DNA from: Lotus japonicus
Taxonomy: Eukaryota; Streptophyta; Magnoliopsida; Fabales; Fabaceae
Length of the DNA: 64,000 bases
Direction: 5' to 3'
Assembly: GCF_012489685.1 (NCBI RefSeq)
Contig: NC_080044.1
Span: forward strand, 80,896,732-80,960,731
The notes beneath the pieces were generated by a model. It was not told where the DNA came from, searched no databases, and saw only the letters and a program-made list of their open reading frames with translations. Shown here piece by piece: positions 14,606 through 24,639 of the stretch. The position numbers and the translations under genes are program-made. How positions within the stretch are numbered: position 1 is the stretch's first letter; each line of letters starts with the position of its first letter.

Positions 14606-15241
14606 TTAGCAGTGAAAACCTAACACAGATCCATCAGTGACGGCGATTGCGACTCTGCAACCAGCTCTGGCCACCACGCGGTGGGTGAAGAAATGCAAAA
14701 CCCTCACGCGCCCCGCCATCTCCAACCTCGACTCGATCTCCATCGTGGGCTGAACCCTCAACCCGATGCCGAACCCGGCGCCGTCGCCGTTGGCCAGCGT
14801 GGGACCCAGACCCGCCGGGGCTGAAAGGGGGAACGACTGGACGTTGAAGGTGGCGGCCATGTATTGTGTCCGGCCGGCGTCGATCTCGCCGGCGGGGATG
14901 AACATGAAGCCGACCTGGTTGCCGGAGTAGAGGAGCTGAAGGGAGCTGTCGTAGTGGGAGAAGGCGGCGCGGTTAGGGTTCTTGACGGAGGCGTACTGGG
15001 AGAAGGTGAAGTTGACGGTGCCGTTTGCGACGGAGAATGAGGGGAACTGGACGCCGCTGACGGCGATCTTGGGGTCTTGTGGCTTGAAGACGGTGTAGTA
15101 GACTATGAGGATGACGATGACGATGAAGATCAAGAAGATGGTGGCCACGACACATGAGGCGAGGTTGGTGCGACCTGACGGTGGCCGTGGCCGCTTTGGC
15201 CGGCTGGTTACTGGTATGGTGGTGGGGTGTACATCCGCCAT
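14606..15241 (-). CDS. NDR1/HIN1-like LEA_2-domain membrane protein
   Basis: This is a single-exon 211-residue protein. The start is the ATG at 15241 (MADVHPTT); the frame stays open further upstream to about 15319 but has no other ATG, so that extension is treated as 5' UTR. A basic proline-rich N-terminus (RPKRPRPPSG) precedes one membrane segment at about residues 28-52 (SCVVATIFLIFIVIVILIVY), then a LEA_2/NHL extracellular beta domain with VKNPNRAAF and possible N-glycosylation sites NGT and NFT. It ends DGSVLGFHC. Family members sit in the plasma membrane and are linked to defence and cell wall-plasma membrane contact; the role here is inferred from the family only. The coding part is markedly GC-rich against its surroundings. 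Confidence 0.9.
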   Translation of the reverse strand: MADVHPTTIPVTSRPKRPRPPSGRTNLASCVVATIFLIFIVIVILIVYYTVFKPQDPKIAVSGVQFPSFSVANGTVNFTFSQYASVKNPNRAAFSHYDSSLQLLYSGNQVGFMFIPAGEIDAGRTQYMAATFNVQSFPLSAPAGLGPTLANGDGAGFGIGLRVQPTMEIESRLEMAGRVRVLHFFTHRVVARAGCRVAIAVTDGSVLGFHC

Positions 15242-15247
15242 GGCCGC

Positions 15248-15283
15248 CGGTGGTGGTGGTGGTGGTGGTGGTGGTGGAGTGAG
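15248..15283 (-). repeat. Trinucleotide microsatellite in the NHL 5' leader
   Basis: An uninterrupted GGT repeat on the plus strand (CCA/ACC in the mRNA sense) lies just upstream of the NHL start codon, so it falls in the 5' leader. Confidence 0.85.
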
Positions 15284-15319
15284 AGTGGATCTATGTTGAT
15301 TAATGTTATGTGGATGCAA

Positions 15320-16104
15320 ATGTGAATGTGAATGTATGCAAACACTAGCTAGTAGCTAGAATGAATGAATTGATGGTAGGAGTAGGACCATGTCACCTTC
15401 TTTGTTTCTTTGTTTCTTTTTACTTTTTAATTTTTCTCAATGATGTTGCTTGGTACATTTATATTTTATTATTATTTCACACCATTTTTTGAGAAAATGA
15501 AATGAAATGTATGTTTAGGATGCATGAAGAAAAATGAAAACGAGTCAGAATCACTATGAATAGAAGTAACTTTCATTAACTTCTGATGCTTAACTAACGT
15601 GATTTTGATTTCACCATGAGTAAGTTTCAATTGTGTATCCAAACATGTATGAAAACTAAAAAAACATTGGGAATTTATAATTTTTATTTTGTTGTAAAAA
15701 ATATTTGTTAAAAATATTTATTGAAACTTGACATTTTGTCTTGAAGTGTAGCTTTTCATTGACTATCGACTGTACATTGAGTGATAGCGGTGGTCCCTTT
15801 TGACAGACAATAGTAAAGGGTAAGGTTTGTGTAATTGTGTTGATGTACAGCCATTTCATTATCTCTATTCTCAGTTCTCTAGTTCCTAAAATCAAACCAT
15901 ATCCCTTTTTTTCTGTACAAAATCAAACCTTTCTGCATTACTAATTATGGTTTACTAGAGGGAAATGAGAATGAATATATTTTAGCTTAATATGAAAAAT
16001 AGCTTTGTATTTTAATGCATGTTTAGTACTTTTGTGTGAGGATTAGTGGCTTGTAATTAGCACTTGAATATGACAAATAATACTGGGGTGTCATCCATGT
16101 TTCC
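15320..16104. other. Upstream flank of the NHL gene with a MITE-like remnant
   Basis: Promoter-side DNA of the minus-strand NHL gene. A stretch at about 15508-15650 opens with ATGTATGTTTAGGATGCA and closes with TATCCAAACATGTA, an imperfect inverted pair resembling the catgtttgg MITE family seen near 54-58 kb. No gene is visible. Confidence 0.4.
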
Positions 16105-16479
16105 TAAGACCATCCACAATGGATGGTTGAAAGTGTTGTTGAATTATGTTGAATTGTGTTTAATAGGTTTAATGGTTTGTTGAAGTTGGTTGAAAGGGGA
16201 GAGAGAGGGTGAATTTGTTGAAAATGTTAAACATGTTTAAAGAGCCTGCGGTGTGCCACGTGGCGCGAGGCCAGTGGCCACCGCAGGCGCGTGTCCTGCA
16301 CGCCCAGACAAGGCGCGTGCAGGGGAGAGAGAAAAAATTTTGCAGCCCCTGCCACGTGGTTGCCTCTGGTTGGTCAGTCCGGATTTCGTTTTTCCTTATC
16401 TTTTGAACTCAATTATTTCATTAAAAAAAATATTTTCTGAAAAAAAAAATTATACCAAAATTCATGATTTTTTTTTCTC

Positions 16480-16487
16480 TATAAATA
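16480..16487 (+). promoter_or_regulatory. TATA box of the Harbinger ORF1 gene
   Basis: TATAAATA lies about 109 bases before the ORF1 ATG, after a pyrimidine-rich stretch and inside the element. Position and sequence fit a pol II core promoter. Confidence 0.6.
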
Positions 16488-16595
16488 GAGACTTGGTTCG
16501 TTTGATTTGGACACAGAAAAAAAAACCAAGTTTTTTCACTCTCTTATTATCTCTCTCACCATCTTATTTATCTATCTAATAGCATTTGTATTGAA

Positions 16596-17870
16596 ATGGA
16601 TCCCAACAATCCCCATTTCAACACCCAGAATTCTTCAAACAACCCATTTTACAACCAAAACTACAACAACTATGAAGATCCAAATCAAATTTCTTACCAA
16701 CGTCCTCAAAATCCCACCAATTATCAAGTCCCACATCAATTGTTCAACCAACGTCCTCAAAATCCAAACTATTATCAAGTCCCACATCAAATCTCCAACC
16801 AACGTCCTCGAAATCCAAACTATTATCCAGATCCGAATCAATATTCGTACCAACCTCCTCAAAACATACAAAATTTTAACCAGTCATCAATTGTTCCAAA
16901 CTCTTATCCATCTTATGGATCTGTGAGATATTCATCTCAAACACCTTAGTCTAGTGGTTATATGCCAGTGGTTCCTGAAAATTTTTCGAGTGTTGATGTA
17001 CCGGAATTTCCGGAATTTTCAACACAAGTCAATCTTGGTGGCGGGTCAGCTGATAATGAAGTCAATGAAATCACTCCTAAGAGCAAAAAAGCCCATTTAC
17101 CCGCATGGAACACTGCACAAAATCTAGTGCTAATTAGTGGGTGGATTAATTGTGGAACAAACAGTGTTGTCGGAAGAAACCAGAAAGGAGAAACATTTTG
17201 GAGAGATATTGCTGAGTATTGTAATGAGCATTGCTCATTCGATCCTCCGCGCGATTGGGTTGCCTGCCGAAACCGTTGGAATTATATGAACACAAGACTG
17301 GGTAAATGGATTGGCGCTTATGATAGCGCTAAGCGTGAGAACCGAAGCGGTTGGTCGGAGGATGATGTTATCGCAAGAGCGCAGGAATTATACGCAAGTG
17401 GGAAGATTGGTCAATTTACTTTGATGGAAGAATGGCGCGTTCTCCGTGATCAACCACGTTTTTGTAGTCAGGTAGGAGGAAATAATGGCTCGATAAGTAG
17501 TGGATCTAAGAGATCACACGACAGTGATGCAAGTGGCTCAAACTCTATAGGATCAATTCCTCGTCCAATGGGTAGGGAGGCAGCTAAAAAAAAGAGTAAA
17601 AAGAAAATTAGAGAAGATGCAGACGCGGTGGTGGACAAAGAGTGGGATTCTTATATCCATTTCAAGGAGAAAGAGCTTGAACGATTGGACAAGTTAGCAT
17701 CGGTGCAAGCAGAGACTAACGAATTGATGAAAGAGAAGACTAATGCGATGAAAGAGAAGACTAATGCTAAGAAAGTTAGTATGTATCTAAAGCTAACTTC
17801 GGAAGAGCATCTCAGTGACCGTAAGAAAGAGTTGTTAGAGCAGTTGTCCAAAGAGCTATTTGGAAATTAA
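16596..17870 (+). pseudogene. Harbinger ORF1, Myb/SANT-like DNA-binding protein, broken by one in-frame TAG
   Basis: The reading frame from the ATG at 16596 runs 117 codons, meets TAG at 16947-16949, then continues in the same frame to TAA at 17868-17870; the next ATG is at 16962. The first part is rich in Asn, Gln, Pro and Tyr and holds three 17-residue repeats. The second part has a Myb/SANT-like trihelix region (HLPAWNTAQNLVLISGWI through WARCRNRW-like spacing, here WVACRNRWNYMN) and a basic segment GREAAKKKSKKK. A helical, Glu/Lys-rich C-terminus follows, of the type seen in NAM-associated and so-called GST T3-like plant proteins. ORF1 proteins help the transposase reach the nucleus and bind element ends. 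The stop probably replaced a glutamine codon (CAG to TAG); a short intron removing it is unlikely because no adequate donor is nearby. Confidence 0.85.
16698..16850 (+). repeat. 51-bp tandem repeat inside ORF1
   Basis: The phrase CAACGTCCTC begins at 16698, 16749 and 16800, a period of exactly 51 bases. It encodes three 17-residue units of the type QRPQNPNYYQVPHQ. Confidence 0.85.
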
Positions 17871-17908
17871 TTTCAAGCGAGTCTTTGTCTGTATTCGGTC
17901 AAACTTGT

Positions 17909-18254
17909 CAGTGGTGTGAAGTCTGTAGTGTTTGCTTTAATGTTTGCTTTAATAATTTTCAAGTGGTGACAACTATGTAATGTTTGCTTTAATGTATGGG
18001 TAACTGTGTTTGAATATGTACCACTCAATTCGAATCTTGTCATTTTCCGATAATTAACTCTGGTTGATAAGGAATTTCAAATCCACCAGTGGTGTCAAGT
18101 CTGTAGTGTTTGCTTTAATAATTTGCCCGTGGTGTTAGGTCAGTAGTGTTTGGCTTTTATAATTCTCGGGTAACTGTGTTTGAATATGTACCACTCAATT
18201 CGAATCTTGTCCTTTTCCGATAATTAACTCTGGTTGATAACTTATTTCAAATCC
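17909..18254. repeat. Two-copy direct repeat between the Harbinger genes
   Basis: A unit of about 170-178 bases occurs twice, at about 17909-18084 and 18087-18254. Shared blocks are CAGTGGTGT(G/C)AAGTCTGTAG at the start and GGGTAACTGTGTTTGAATAT with CCACTCAATTCGAATC later. It is non-coding and lies between the ORF1 stop and the ORF2 start, where the promoter of the transposase gene would be expected. Confidence 0.8.
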
Positions 18255-18357
18255 GGCACTCAACCACCATTCAATGTACCTACTTATATGGACTCATAGA
18301 TCCATTGATGTACCAATATCCCAAATCTCTTACAATCTACTTCAAATTTCACAAAAA

Positions 18358-19650
18358 ATGGATCCATCTGAGTGTCCTTTTGATCTTGCAGCATACATTC
18401 AAAATAGTCAAATTGAAGAAGCTTATGTACTCAACCGATTTAGAGAGCGTCGAAGAAAAATTCGAGAAGATACTGCACCTCGTAGTAGAAAATATCTCGG
18501 TAGAGATCATACAGCGGCAAACCAGAGGCTAATTGGCGACTACTTTGCCAATGAGCCTACATATGACGATGCAATGTTTCGTCGTCGGTACCGGATGCAA
18601 AAACATCTTTTCCTTCGAATCGTTGATGACCTTTCAAGTAGTGATAACTACTTCACCCAACGCGTTGATGCAGCCAATAAACAAGGTATATCACCCTTAG
18701 CAAAATGTACCACAGCAATGCGAATGTTAGCATATGGTGTGGCAACAGATGCGGTCGATGAGTACATCAAAATTGGAGGTACTACAACATTGGAGTTTTT
18801 ACGTAGATTCTGTAAAGGAATCATACGATTGTATGAGCAACAGTACCTGAGAGCACCAACCCAAGAAGACCTGCAAAGAATACTACATGCTAATGACATG
18901 CGGGGGTTCCCAGACATGATCGGGAGTATTGACTGCATGCACTGGGAGTGGAAAAATTGTCCTAAAGCATGGGAAGGTCAATTTACTAGAGGGGATAAGG
19001 GAACCACAACAGTTATTCTTGAAGCAGTTGCAACTTATGACCTATGGATCTGGCATGCCTTTTTTGGATGTCCTGGAACGTTGAACGACATAAACGTTCT
19101 AGATCGGTCACCAGTGTTTGATGACGTGGAACAGGGAAAGGCTCCAGCTGTGAATTTCTTTGTGAATCAACGTCCCTATAATATGACATACTATCTAGCC
19201 GATGGTATCTATCCTTCTTATCCAACTTTGGTCAAAACGATTAGACTTCCTCAAAGTGAACCCGATAAGTTATTTGCAAAAGTCCAGGAGGGATGTCGGA
19301 AGGACATCGAACGTGCATTTGGAGTTCTTCAAGCTCGTTTTAAAATCATCCGTGAACCAGCTCGCTTGTGGGACATAGATGACTTGAGTATCATTATGAG
19401 GTCATGCATCATATTACATAATATGATTGTCGAGGATGAACGAGATTCATATGCTCAACGTTGGACCGATTTTGAGCAATCTGGGGAAGGTGGATCTAGT
19501 ACACAACAACCATACTCGACCGAGGTTTTACCCGCTTTTACAAATCATGTGCGTGCTAGATCCGAGTTGCGTGATTCAAATGTTCATCATGAACTGCAAG
19601 CAGATCTAGTGAAGCACATCTGGGCAAAGTTTGGAATGTCTCAGGATTGA
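18358..19650 (+). CDS. PIF/Harbinger transposase (DDE_Tnp_4 nuclease, ALP1/HARBI1-like)
   Basis: This is a 430-residue, intron-free transposase. The start ATG at 18358 gives MDPSECPFDLAAYI, the usual opening of plant ORF2 proteins; an in-frame ATG at 18274 would add 28 residues without family support. The catalytic blocks are visible: GSIDCMHWEWKNCP (first Asp), FGCPGTLNDINVLDRS (second Asp) and RKDIERAFGVLQARF (Glu), with RSCIILHNMIVEDE near the end. The protein cuts the element ends together with ORF1. No stop or frameshift was seen, so this gene may still be functional. Its domesticated relatives include ALP1 and HARBI1, but the intact inverted repeats and target duplication around this copy point to a transposon gene. 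Confidence 0.95.
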   Translation: MDPSECPFDLAAYIQNSQIEEAYVLNRFRERRRKIREDTAPRSRKYLGRDHTAANQRLIGDYFANEPTYDDAMFRRRYRMQKHLFLRIVDDLSSSDNYFTQRVDAANKQGISPLAKCTTAMRMLAYGVATDAVDEYIKIGGTTTLEFLRRFCKGIIRLYEQQYLRAPTQEDLQRILHANDMRGFPDMIGSIDCMHWEWKNCPKAWEGQFTRGDKGTTTVILEAVATYDLWIWHAFFGCPGTLNDINVLDRSPVFDDVEQGKAPAVNFFVNQRPYNMTYYLADGIYPSYPTLVKTIRLPQSEPDKLFAKVQEGCRKDIERAFGVLQARFKIIREPARLWDIDDLSIIMRSCIILHNMIVEDERDSYAQRWTDFEQSGEGGSSTQQPYSTEVLPAFTNHVRARSELRDSNVHHELQADLVKHIWAKFGMSQD

Positions 19651-20723
19651 AGATGATTTGTATCGTACTATTTACGTTATTTGTGTGTTGTGTGCTTAGT
19701 TTTTCCTTGTCTTGCATTTTAAGATATTGTGTGTTTAGTTTGTTGTCTTGCATTTTATTTTAAGAAAATAAAATAATTTCTTGTATGCTTAGTTTGTTGT
19801 CTTGCATTTTAAGTTAAGGAAAAAAAAATTATAGTCTATATTAAAAAAAAAACAAATTGTTAAGTGTTTATTGTTTTAATTTAATTTAAATCGATAATTG
19901 TAATTTTATGTAATTATAAAAACAAAAATATAAAATTAAATAAAAATGTGAAATAAAAAAGTGGTGGGGTAGGGTGAGTGGTGAGTGGTGAGTGGTGGGG
20001 TAGGGTGTTGAGAGTTAAACAAAACCATTGGAGTGGGTAATTGTTGAAAGTTTGTTGAATTGGAGAGAGAAAATGATGTGAAGTGTTGGGAAGAGAAAAA
20101 GTGGGGTAGAAAAGGATTAAACAAAACATTTTTTTGTTTAACCATTGTATATGGTCTAAGCCTTGGAGGAAACATAACATTGGGTGTTGTCAGAGATTGG
20201 TTTGAGTGTTTGACAATTGAGGATAGGTGAAATAATTCAAAAGTAATCGAGTTCCGTGATTGATGTCAGGTTGTGGCGCATTATTATTTTGCTTAATGCT
20301 ATGTTTGGATGTAACCAGCTTTTTTCGGGTGAATGGTCACTTTGGTCCCTAAAGTTGTAGGTGTCGGGCATATTAGTCCCTATTCTAAGGAAATGTCGCC
20401 CGTAGTCCCTGAAGTTGGCAAACGTCGATCACGTTGGTCCCTGCCTCTGCTCCCGTTAGTAAACGTTAACGGAGATGATGATTTGGCACGTTACGTGTGC
20501 ATCTCTCCTAGCCACGTGGATTGGAACATTGGGGGGAAACATTGAAACTTCAATTTAGTCCTTTTTTTTCCTTCTTCTTCGTTCCCTTTTCTTTTTCCTG
20601 CAGAACAAAACCAACATCACCCACATTCCCTTCTCCCTTTCAATGAGCAGCACCTCACAATTCTCACCATAATTCCTTCTTCATCCTTAACAACAAAAGA
20701 CCATCATCCTCACCTCCTCAACG

Positions 20724-21002
20724 TTGCAGCAGCCACGCATACTCCCTCTCACCACCATCATTTTCTTCTACTTCCATCCACAACGTACCAGCCATCACCA
20801 CCGTGACGCCTCTTCCTTGTCCAGTCCAGAGCCGCGAGCACCACCACCTTCAGGAGCGGCGAGAAGCTACATAGAACAGAGGAGAAACAAAACCCTAGCC
20901 GCCACCGGTGTCTTCTCCGGCGAGCTTCGTTCTGAAAATCAAGGGCAATTTCTTGAAGCTTTCGACCTCCTCTTCTCAAATCCGAGGCCAAACCACTGCT
21001 AA
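20724..21002 (+). other. Exon-like cargo inside the Mutator-like element
   Basis: This stretch is more GC-rich than its surroundings and open on both strands. The plus frame is rich in His, Pro, Ser and Arg and ends SNPRPNHC; the minus frame is Arg/Gly-rich. It has no ATG-anchored domain that I recognise. It looks like the 5' UTR and first exon of a host gene followed by intron DNA, carried as transposon cargo. I cannot name the donor gene. Confidence 0.4.
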
Positions 21003-21252
21003 GAGGTGTTTCCTCTTGTCAATTTTGGATCTAATAGTCTAGGGTTTTTATGTTTTCTGATTTGGGTAAAAAGAATTTAATGGAGTTAAATTGATACTGA
21101 TTTTTCTTTCTTGAATATGGTTGGTTTTATTCCAATTTGTTTTCTGATTCTGGGTAGGTGTGGGATTTATTGATTGGGTTTTCTGGAGTAGGAAGTTTTG
21201 ATCTTGATTTTGGAGGTGAATGTATTGGGTTTGCTAGGCTTCCCAAACAAAA

Positions 21253-21301
21253 TTGCATATACACTAGCATCCAGTTCCCTTTGCATATACACTAGCATCC
21301 A
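21253..21301 (+). repeat. 21-bp direct repeat inside the Mutator-like element
   Basis: TTGCATATACACTAGCATCC occurs at 21253 and again at 21281, 28 bases apart, within the non-coding cargo part. Confidence 0.8.
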
Positions 21302-21609
21302 TCATAACAAAATTGATGTTTCAATGTTCTAGGGTTCTAGGGTTCTTGTTCTTATAAGGAAGAAAGGGACTAAATTGATGTTTCAATGTTTCCCCCAACG
21401 TTCAGATCCACGTGGCAACGCCATTAGGGCACTTAACGTGCCAAATCATTATCTCTGTTAATGTTCACTAACGGGAAAACGGCCAAGGACCAACGTGGTC
21501 GACGTTTGCAAACATTAGGGACTACGGGAGACATTTATGAAGAATAGGGACTAATATGCCCGACACCTACAACTTTAGGGACCAAAGTGACCATTCACCC
21601 GCTTTTTTC

Positions 21610-24225
21610 ACCATGTCTTTGCAGTCTCCTATTTTTTTTGTCTCCCAAGCTGCATGAACGGTCAAACGAATCTATGAACTAGCTGCAGTGATTTACATGA
21701 TTCTTTTAGAATATTAGTAGTGCTCATAAAGCTCCAAATTAGCTGACCAAAAAACAAATATAAGAGCTCCAAATTGGATTTGATAATCTTATACGAAAAG
21801 GGAGATGGAGGTTGCAATCCATGGCAAGATTATTGGAAACGGGTCAAGTATAATCAGAAAACTGTAGGTTATATGCTTTTTCATCAGCTACTTTAGGAAA
21901 TTTCACTAACTGAACCAGCTGGAGTACTCTTTTCAGATTATATACTATCAAATACCATAAACTTTGACTAGAAATATTCAAATCACATTACCACACCCAC
22001 ACACATAGGCCTCCGAAATGCTTCCATGCTCAAAAGTTTCTGAAGACTTTTTCGAAGGGGGGAAATCTCTATCAAAGAACTGCAAAGATCATTTCTCTGT
22101 TGGAGACTTTTGTCTCTCGAATATGTGAACAGTAAGTCCATTGCTGCATGGTGAGTCATTTGTGTTCAATAATATATATTTCATCCGAGTTTGGAGATCT
22201 AACACAAACTGAATGCTGATAAGGAGATGAGTCAATGCAGAATGAGAAGAGAAGTGACAGAGTTTAGAGAATACAAGGATGGGACAAAGATACCCATGCT
22301 GATAAGGTCGTATGTAACTGAATAAGGGTTGAAACCCACTGCGTATAAAGTGGTCATAATGTACCAAAAGAGCAAGGATGAATTGTGAGAAACCGAGGAG
22401 TTTTCCCAATTGGAAGAATTCTTTTCACACTTTACAGTTCTAGTTTTCAATAAAAACATCAAATTCGTGATTCAAATTGGTTTCATAAAATGTTAGTGCT
22501 TTCATTGAGACTCGTGGAAGAGCACAACAAGAGAGCAAAGAAGCCATTATCAATCTACAAATGTTTCCAGGAGAAGTAATCAACATTTGGTTACTGAATA
22601 GCTATCGGAACTACATAGCAGTAAAAGTATAAACTAAATGGTGCAGGGGTAGCATCAATTTAGGAGTCCCTGAAGAATCTTTTAAAGACCTAAGCTAACA
22701 ATGATAATCATTCAACAAGCAACAATTTTCATAACAGCAACTCAATATGACCATTCACTGTTGGGGAGGCAAACAAGAACAAAGGTTTGAGAATAATCCC
22801 CACAGTTAAGTAATTCTCCATTACAGCTAGCTATTTCACTCCTTTCCCTTCCATTATCTTTCATCCCAACCTAGTATGGTAAGTAATATAAATTTTACAT
22901 GGACCATGACAACAACAACAAAAAATCACTTTTTTAGGCTAAATTGAAAGAAAAAAAAATCAATAAAACTCATTGATAAGTGTTTTCTGCACAAGAACCA
23001 AAGTTCTGAGGATGCAAATTCCATTAGAGCCAGCCCATCAACTGCAAATTCCATGATTGAAGAGTGAATATCAGGATAGAATCAACTTTTATCTGAAAAA
23101 ATAGGCATGAATTAAAACTAGGGACTTGGCATCAGCTAATTAGACAAGCATCAAGTGCTATAAAATTACAACACAAAACCCAATCTTAAGTCTTAACCTA
23201 GCGCTTGCATATTTATTTGAAATGTGGAAAAGCAGTTAGCAATGGTTTATCTTCCTTTACCATTTACACAAGTTTCTATACTCATCTAATAGATCAAAAC
23301 ATCTGACAGAACGTCCACATCCACACATCATAAACTTACCACATTGCATCTAATCTCATTTGCTTAAAATTAAAACCATTATCCCCGGTGCACTAACTAT
23401 TCTTTGTGTTGTTCTAAGTGGACCGTTATGTTGACCACCTAGGTCTCAAACATCCAGCCGGGTTTTAAGCGGATGACCAAGCACGTATCAACCTTAGTCA
23501 GCCACCCAAGAATAGAAGCATCCAAGTTCATCCTTCAGGCATGCCAGTAATTGTCATTAAGTATGATTGCCCAATTCCCTCTCCCCACTAATGTAATTCA
23601 TAGGATCCCTTGATCCTCTCATTTTCCTTATGTATTTCCCCAATCACCTCCATGATTGTAATATTGATCGAAGTAGACTCGGACTATATAGGAGGCTCAT
23701 CCATGCTTAATGAGATCATGTTCATTTGCTGAGAAATCCCAAGGCATAACCATGTGTTTTGACCTACCTATCTTACTCTTAAGGTTTTATCATGAACACT
23801 TAGCAACAATGAAAGGCTCAAACAATAACCGACCATAATGGAAGCATTCATTGCAGATGAATCAGCTCCTACGCCAAGCTAATGAAGTTGAAACAGAGTT
23901 CTGAGATTGTAATATATCTTATTGAATCCCTTGTGCATTAGAATCAGAACCAACAATTCAAAAACTTGCCTAAATCAAAATCACAGGAAAATATGGAAGA
24001 AGCAATCTAACCTAAATCAAGCAAATTCAAAGGTGGATAATTCACAAATCAAATCAATCAAAATAGAAATGATGCTAGCATACAGTTACATAAATACAAT
24101 ATAATTAATTAAGGAATATGTAGAATCACATGTTCATGACAGAGCTATGAAGAAATTGAAAATCGAAATCGGAGGAAAAGGGAAAAAGGTCTATACAGCG
24201 CATTGTTGACGACGTCGTGTTTATG
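21610..24225. other. Intergenic, no gene recognised
   Basis: About 2.6 kb of AT-rich DNA downstream of the small minus-strand gene. Short open frames near 22089-22462 and 23922-24104 show no family similarity or splice pattern. Part of it could be 3' UTR of the minus-strand gene, but nothing in the sequence proves it. Confidence 0.4.
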
Positions 24226-24456
24226 TCAAACGGGGAGATTGGCGACGTCGTTTGTGGTGACGGAGGGGTTGTTGTCGTTGGTGGTGGTGGAGACGGAGTA
24301 ATCGTCGTCATCTTCATCGTCGGGATCAGAGGTGGTGACGTTGACGCAAGAGAAGCGTTCCAAGGAGGAGAAGAAAGCAGAAGAGACGGTGGAGCCGAGC
24401 CACGTGGCCATCTGATCTATCTTCTCCCTCGAGATGATGCTGCCGTTGTTCTCCAT
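24226..24456 (-). CDS. Small conserved plant protein of unknown function
   Basis: This is a 76-residue acidic protein starting MENNGSIISREKIDQMATWL at the ATG at 24456. The frame is open a little upstream but without an ATG. The pattern SREKIDQMATWLGSTVSSAF followed by FSSLERFSCVNVTTSDPDDE resembles a family of short uncharacterised plant proteins (At5g43150-like, from memory). The C-terminus is rich in Asp, Thr and Asn. No signal peptide or membrane segment is evident. The region is GC-rich compared with its flanks, as is usual for coding DNA here. Function is unknown. Confidence 0.75.
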   Translation of the reverse strand: MENNGSIISREKIDQMATWLGSTVSSAFFSSLERFSCVNVTTSDPDDEDDDDYSVSTTTNDNNPSVTTNDVANLPV

Positions 24457-24639
24457 CGCCGTCGTCGCCAACCGATTAGATCCGAAACGGTTATTCTCTT
24501 CTTCTTCTTCAAACGGTAAAAATGGTCTTGGTCTTTGTCTTTGTTTGGGAATTGAGGTTACGACAGGGAGGAGGAGGAGGAGAAATGAGTTGCAGAATTA
24601 CCACCTTGCCCCCCTCTTTCTGTTTTTCTAATTTTAAAT

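Larger units (their letters stand above)
16108..20156 (+). mobile_element. PIF/Harbinger DNA transposon (about 4.05 kb)
   Basis: The element is bounded by imperfect terminal inverted repeats, GACCATCCACAATGG at the left and the complement of GACCATATACAATGG at the right. It is flanked by the 3-bp target duplication TAA at 16105-16107 and 20157-20159. It carries the two genes that define the superfamily: a Myb/SANT-like ORF1 and a DDE nuclease ORF2, both on the plus strand. The subterminal regions are rich in GTTGAAAG/TTTGTTGAA motifs and, at the right, GTGAGTGGTGAGTGG repeats. The transposase looks intact but ORF1 has a nonsense codon, so autonomy is doubtful. Confidence 0.92.
20327..21600 (+). 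mobile_element. Long-TIR Mutator-like element with captured-looking sequence (Pack-MULE candidate)
   Basis: A 1,274-bp element has long inverted repeats of roughly 235 bp. The left starts GGGTGAATGGTCACTTTGGT at 20327, and the right ends with its complement at 21600. Both sides carry the identical 9-bp duplication GCTTTTTTC (20318-20326 and 21601-21609), diagnostic of the Mutator superfamily. No transposase is encoded. The middle (about 20561-21365) is C-rich and exon-like up to about 21002, then T-rich and intron-like, which suggests captured host gene sequence. The strand given is arbitrary. Confidence 0.85.

Noticed and set aside
15242..15319. N-terminal extension of the NHL protein with a polyproline run
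   Set aside because: The frame is open but begins with TTG and has no ATG before 15241; the run comes from a CCA microsatellite in the leader.
18274..18357. Upstream ATG for the Harbinger transposase
   Set aside because: The 28 extra residues overlap the end of the non-coding repeat region and do not resemble ORF2 N-termini, which begin MDP.
22089..22462. Minus-strand gene in the 21.6-24.2 kb gap
   Set aside because: Overlapping short frames with no family similarity and no matching splice sites.
24457..24471. Longer N-terminus for the small unknown protein
   Set aside because: The codon at 24471-24469 is TTG, not ATG; the first ATG in frame is at 24456.
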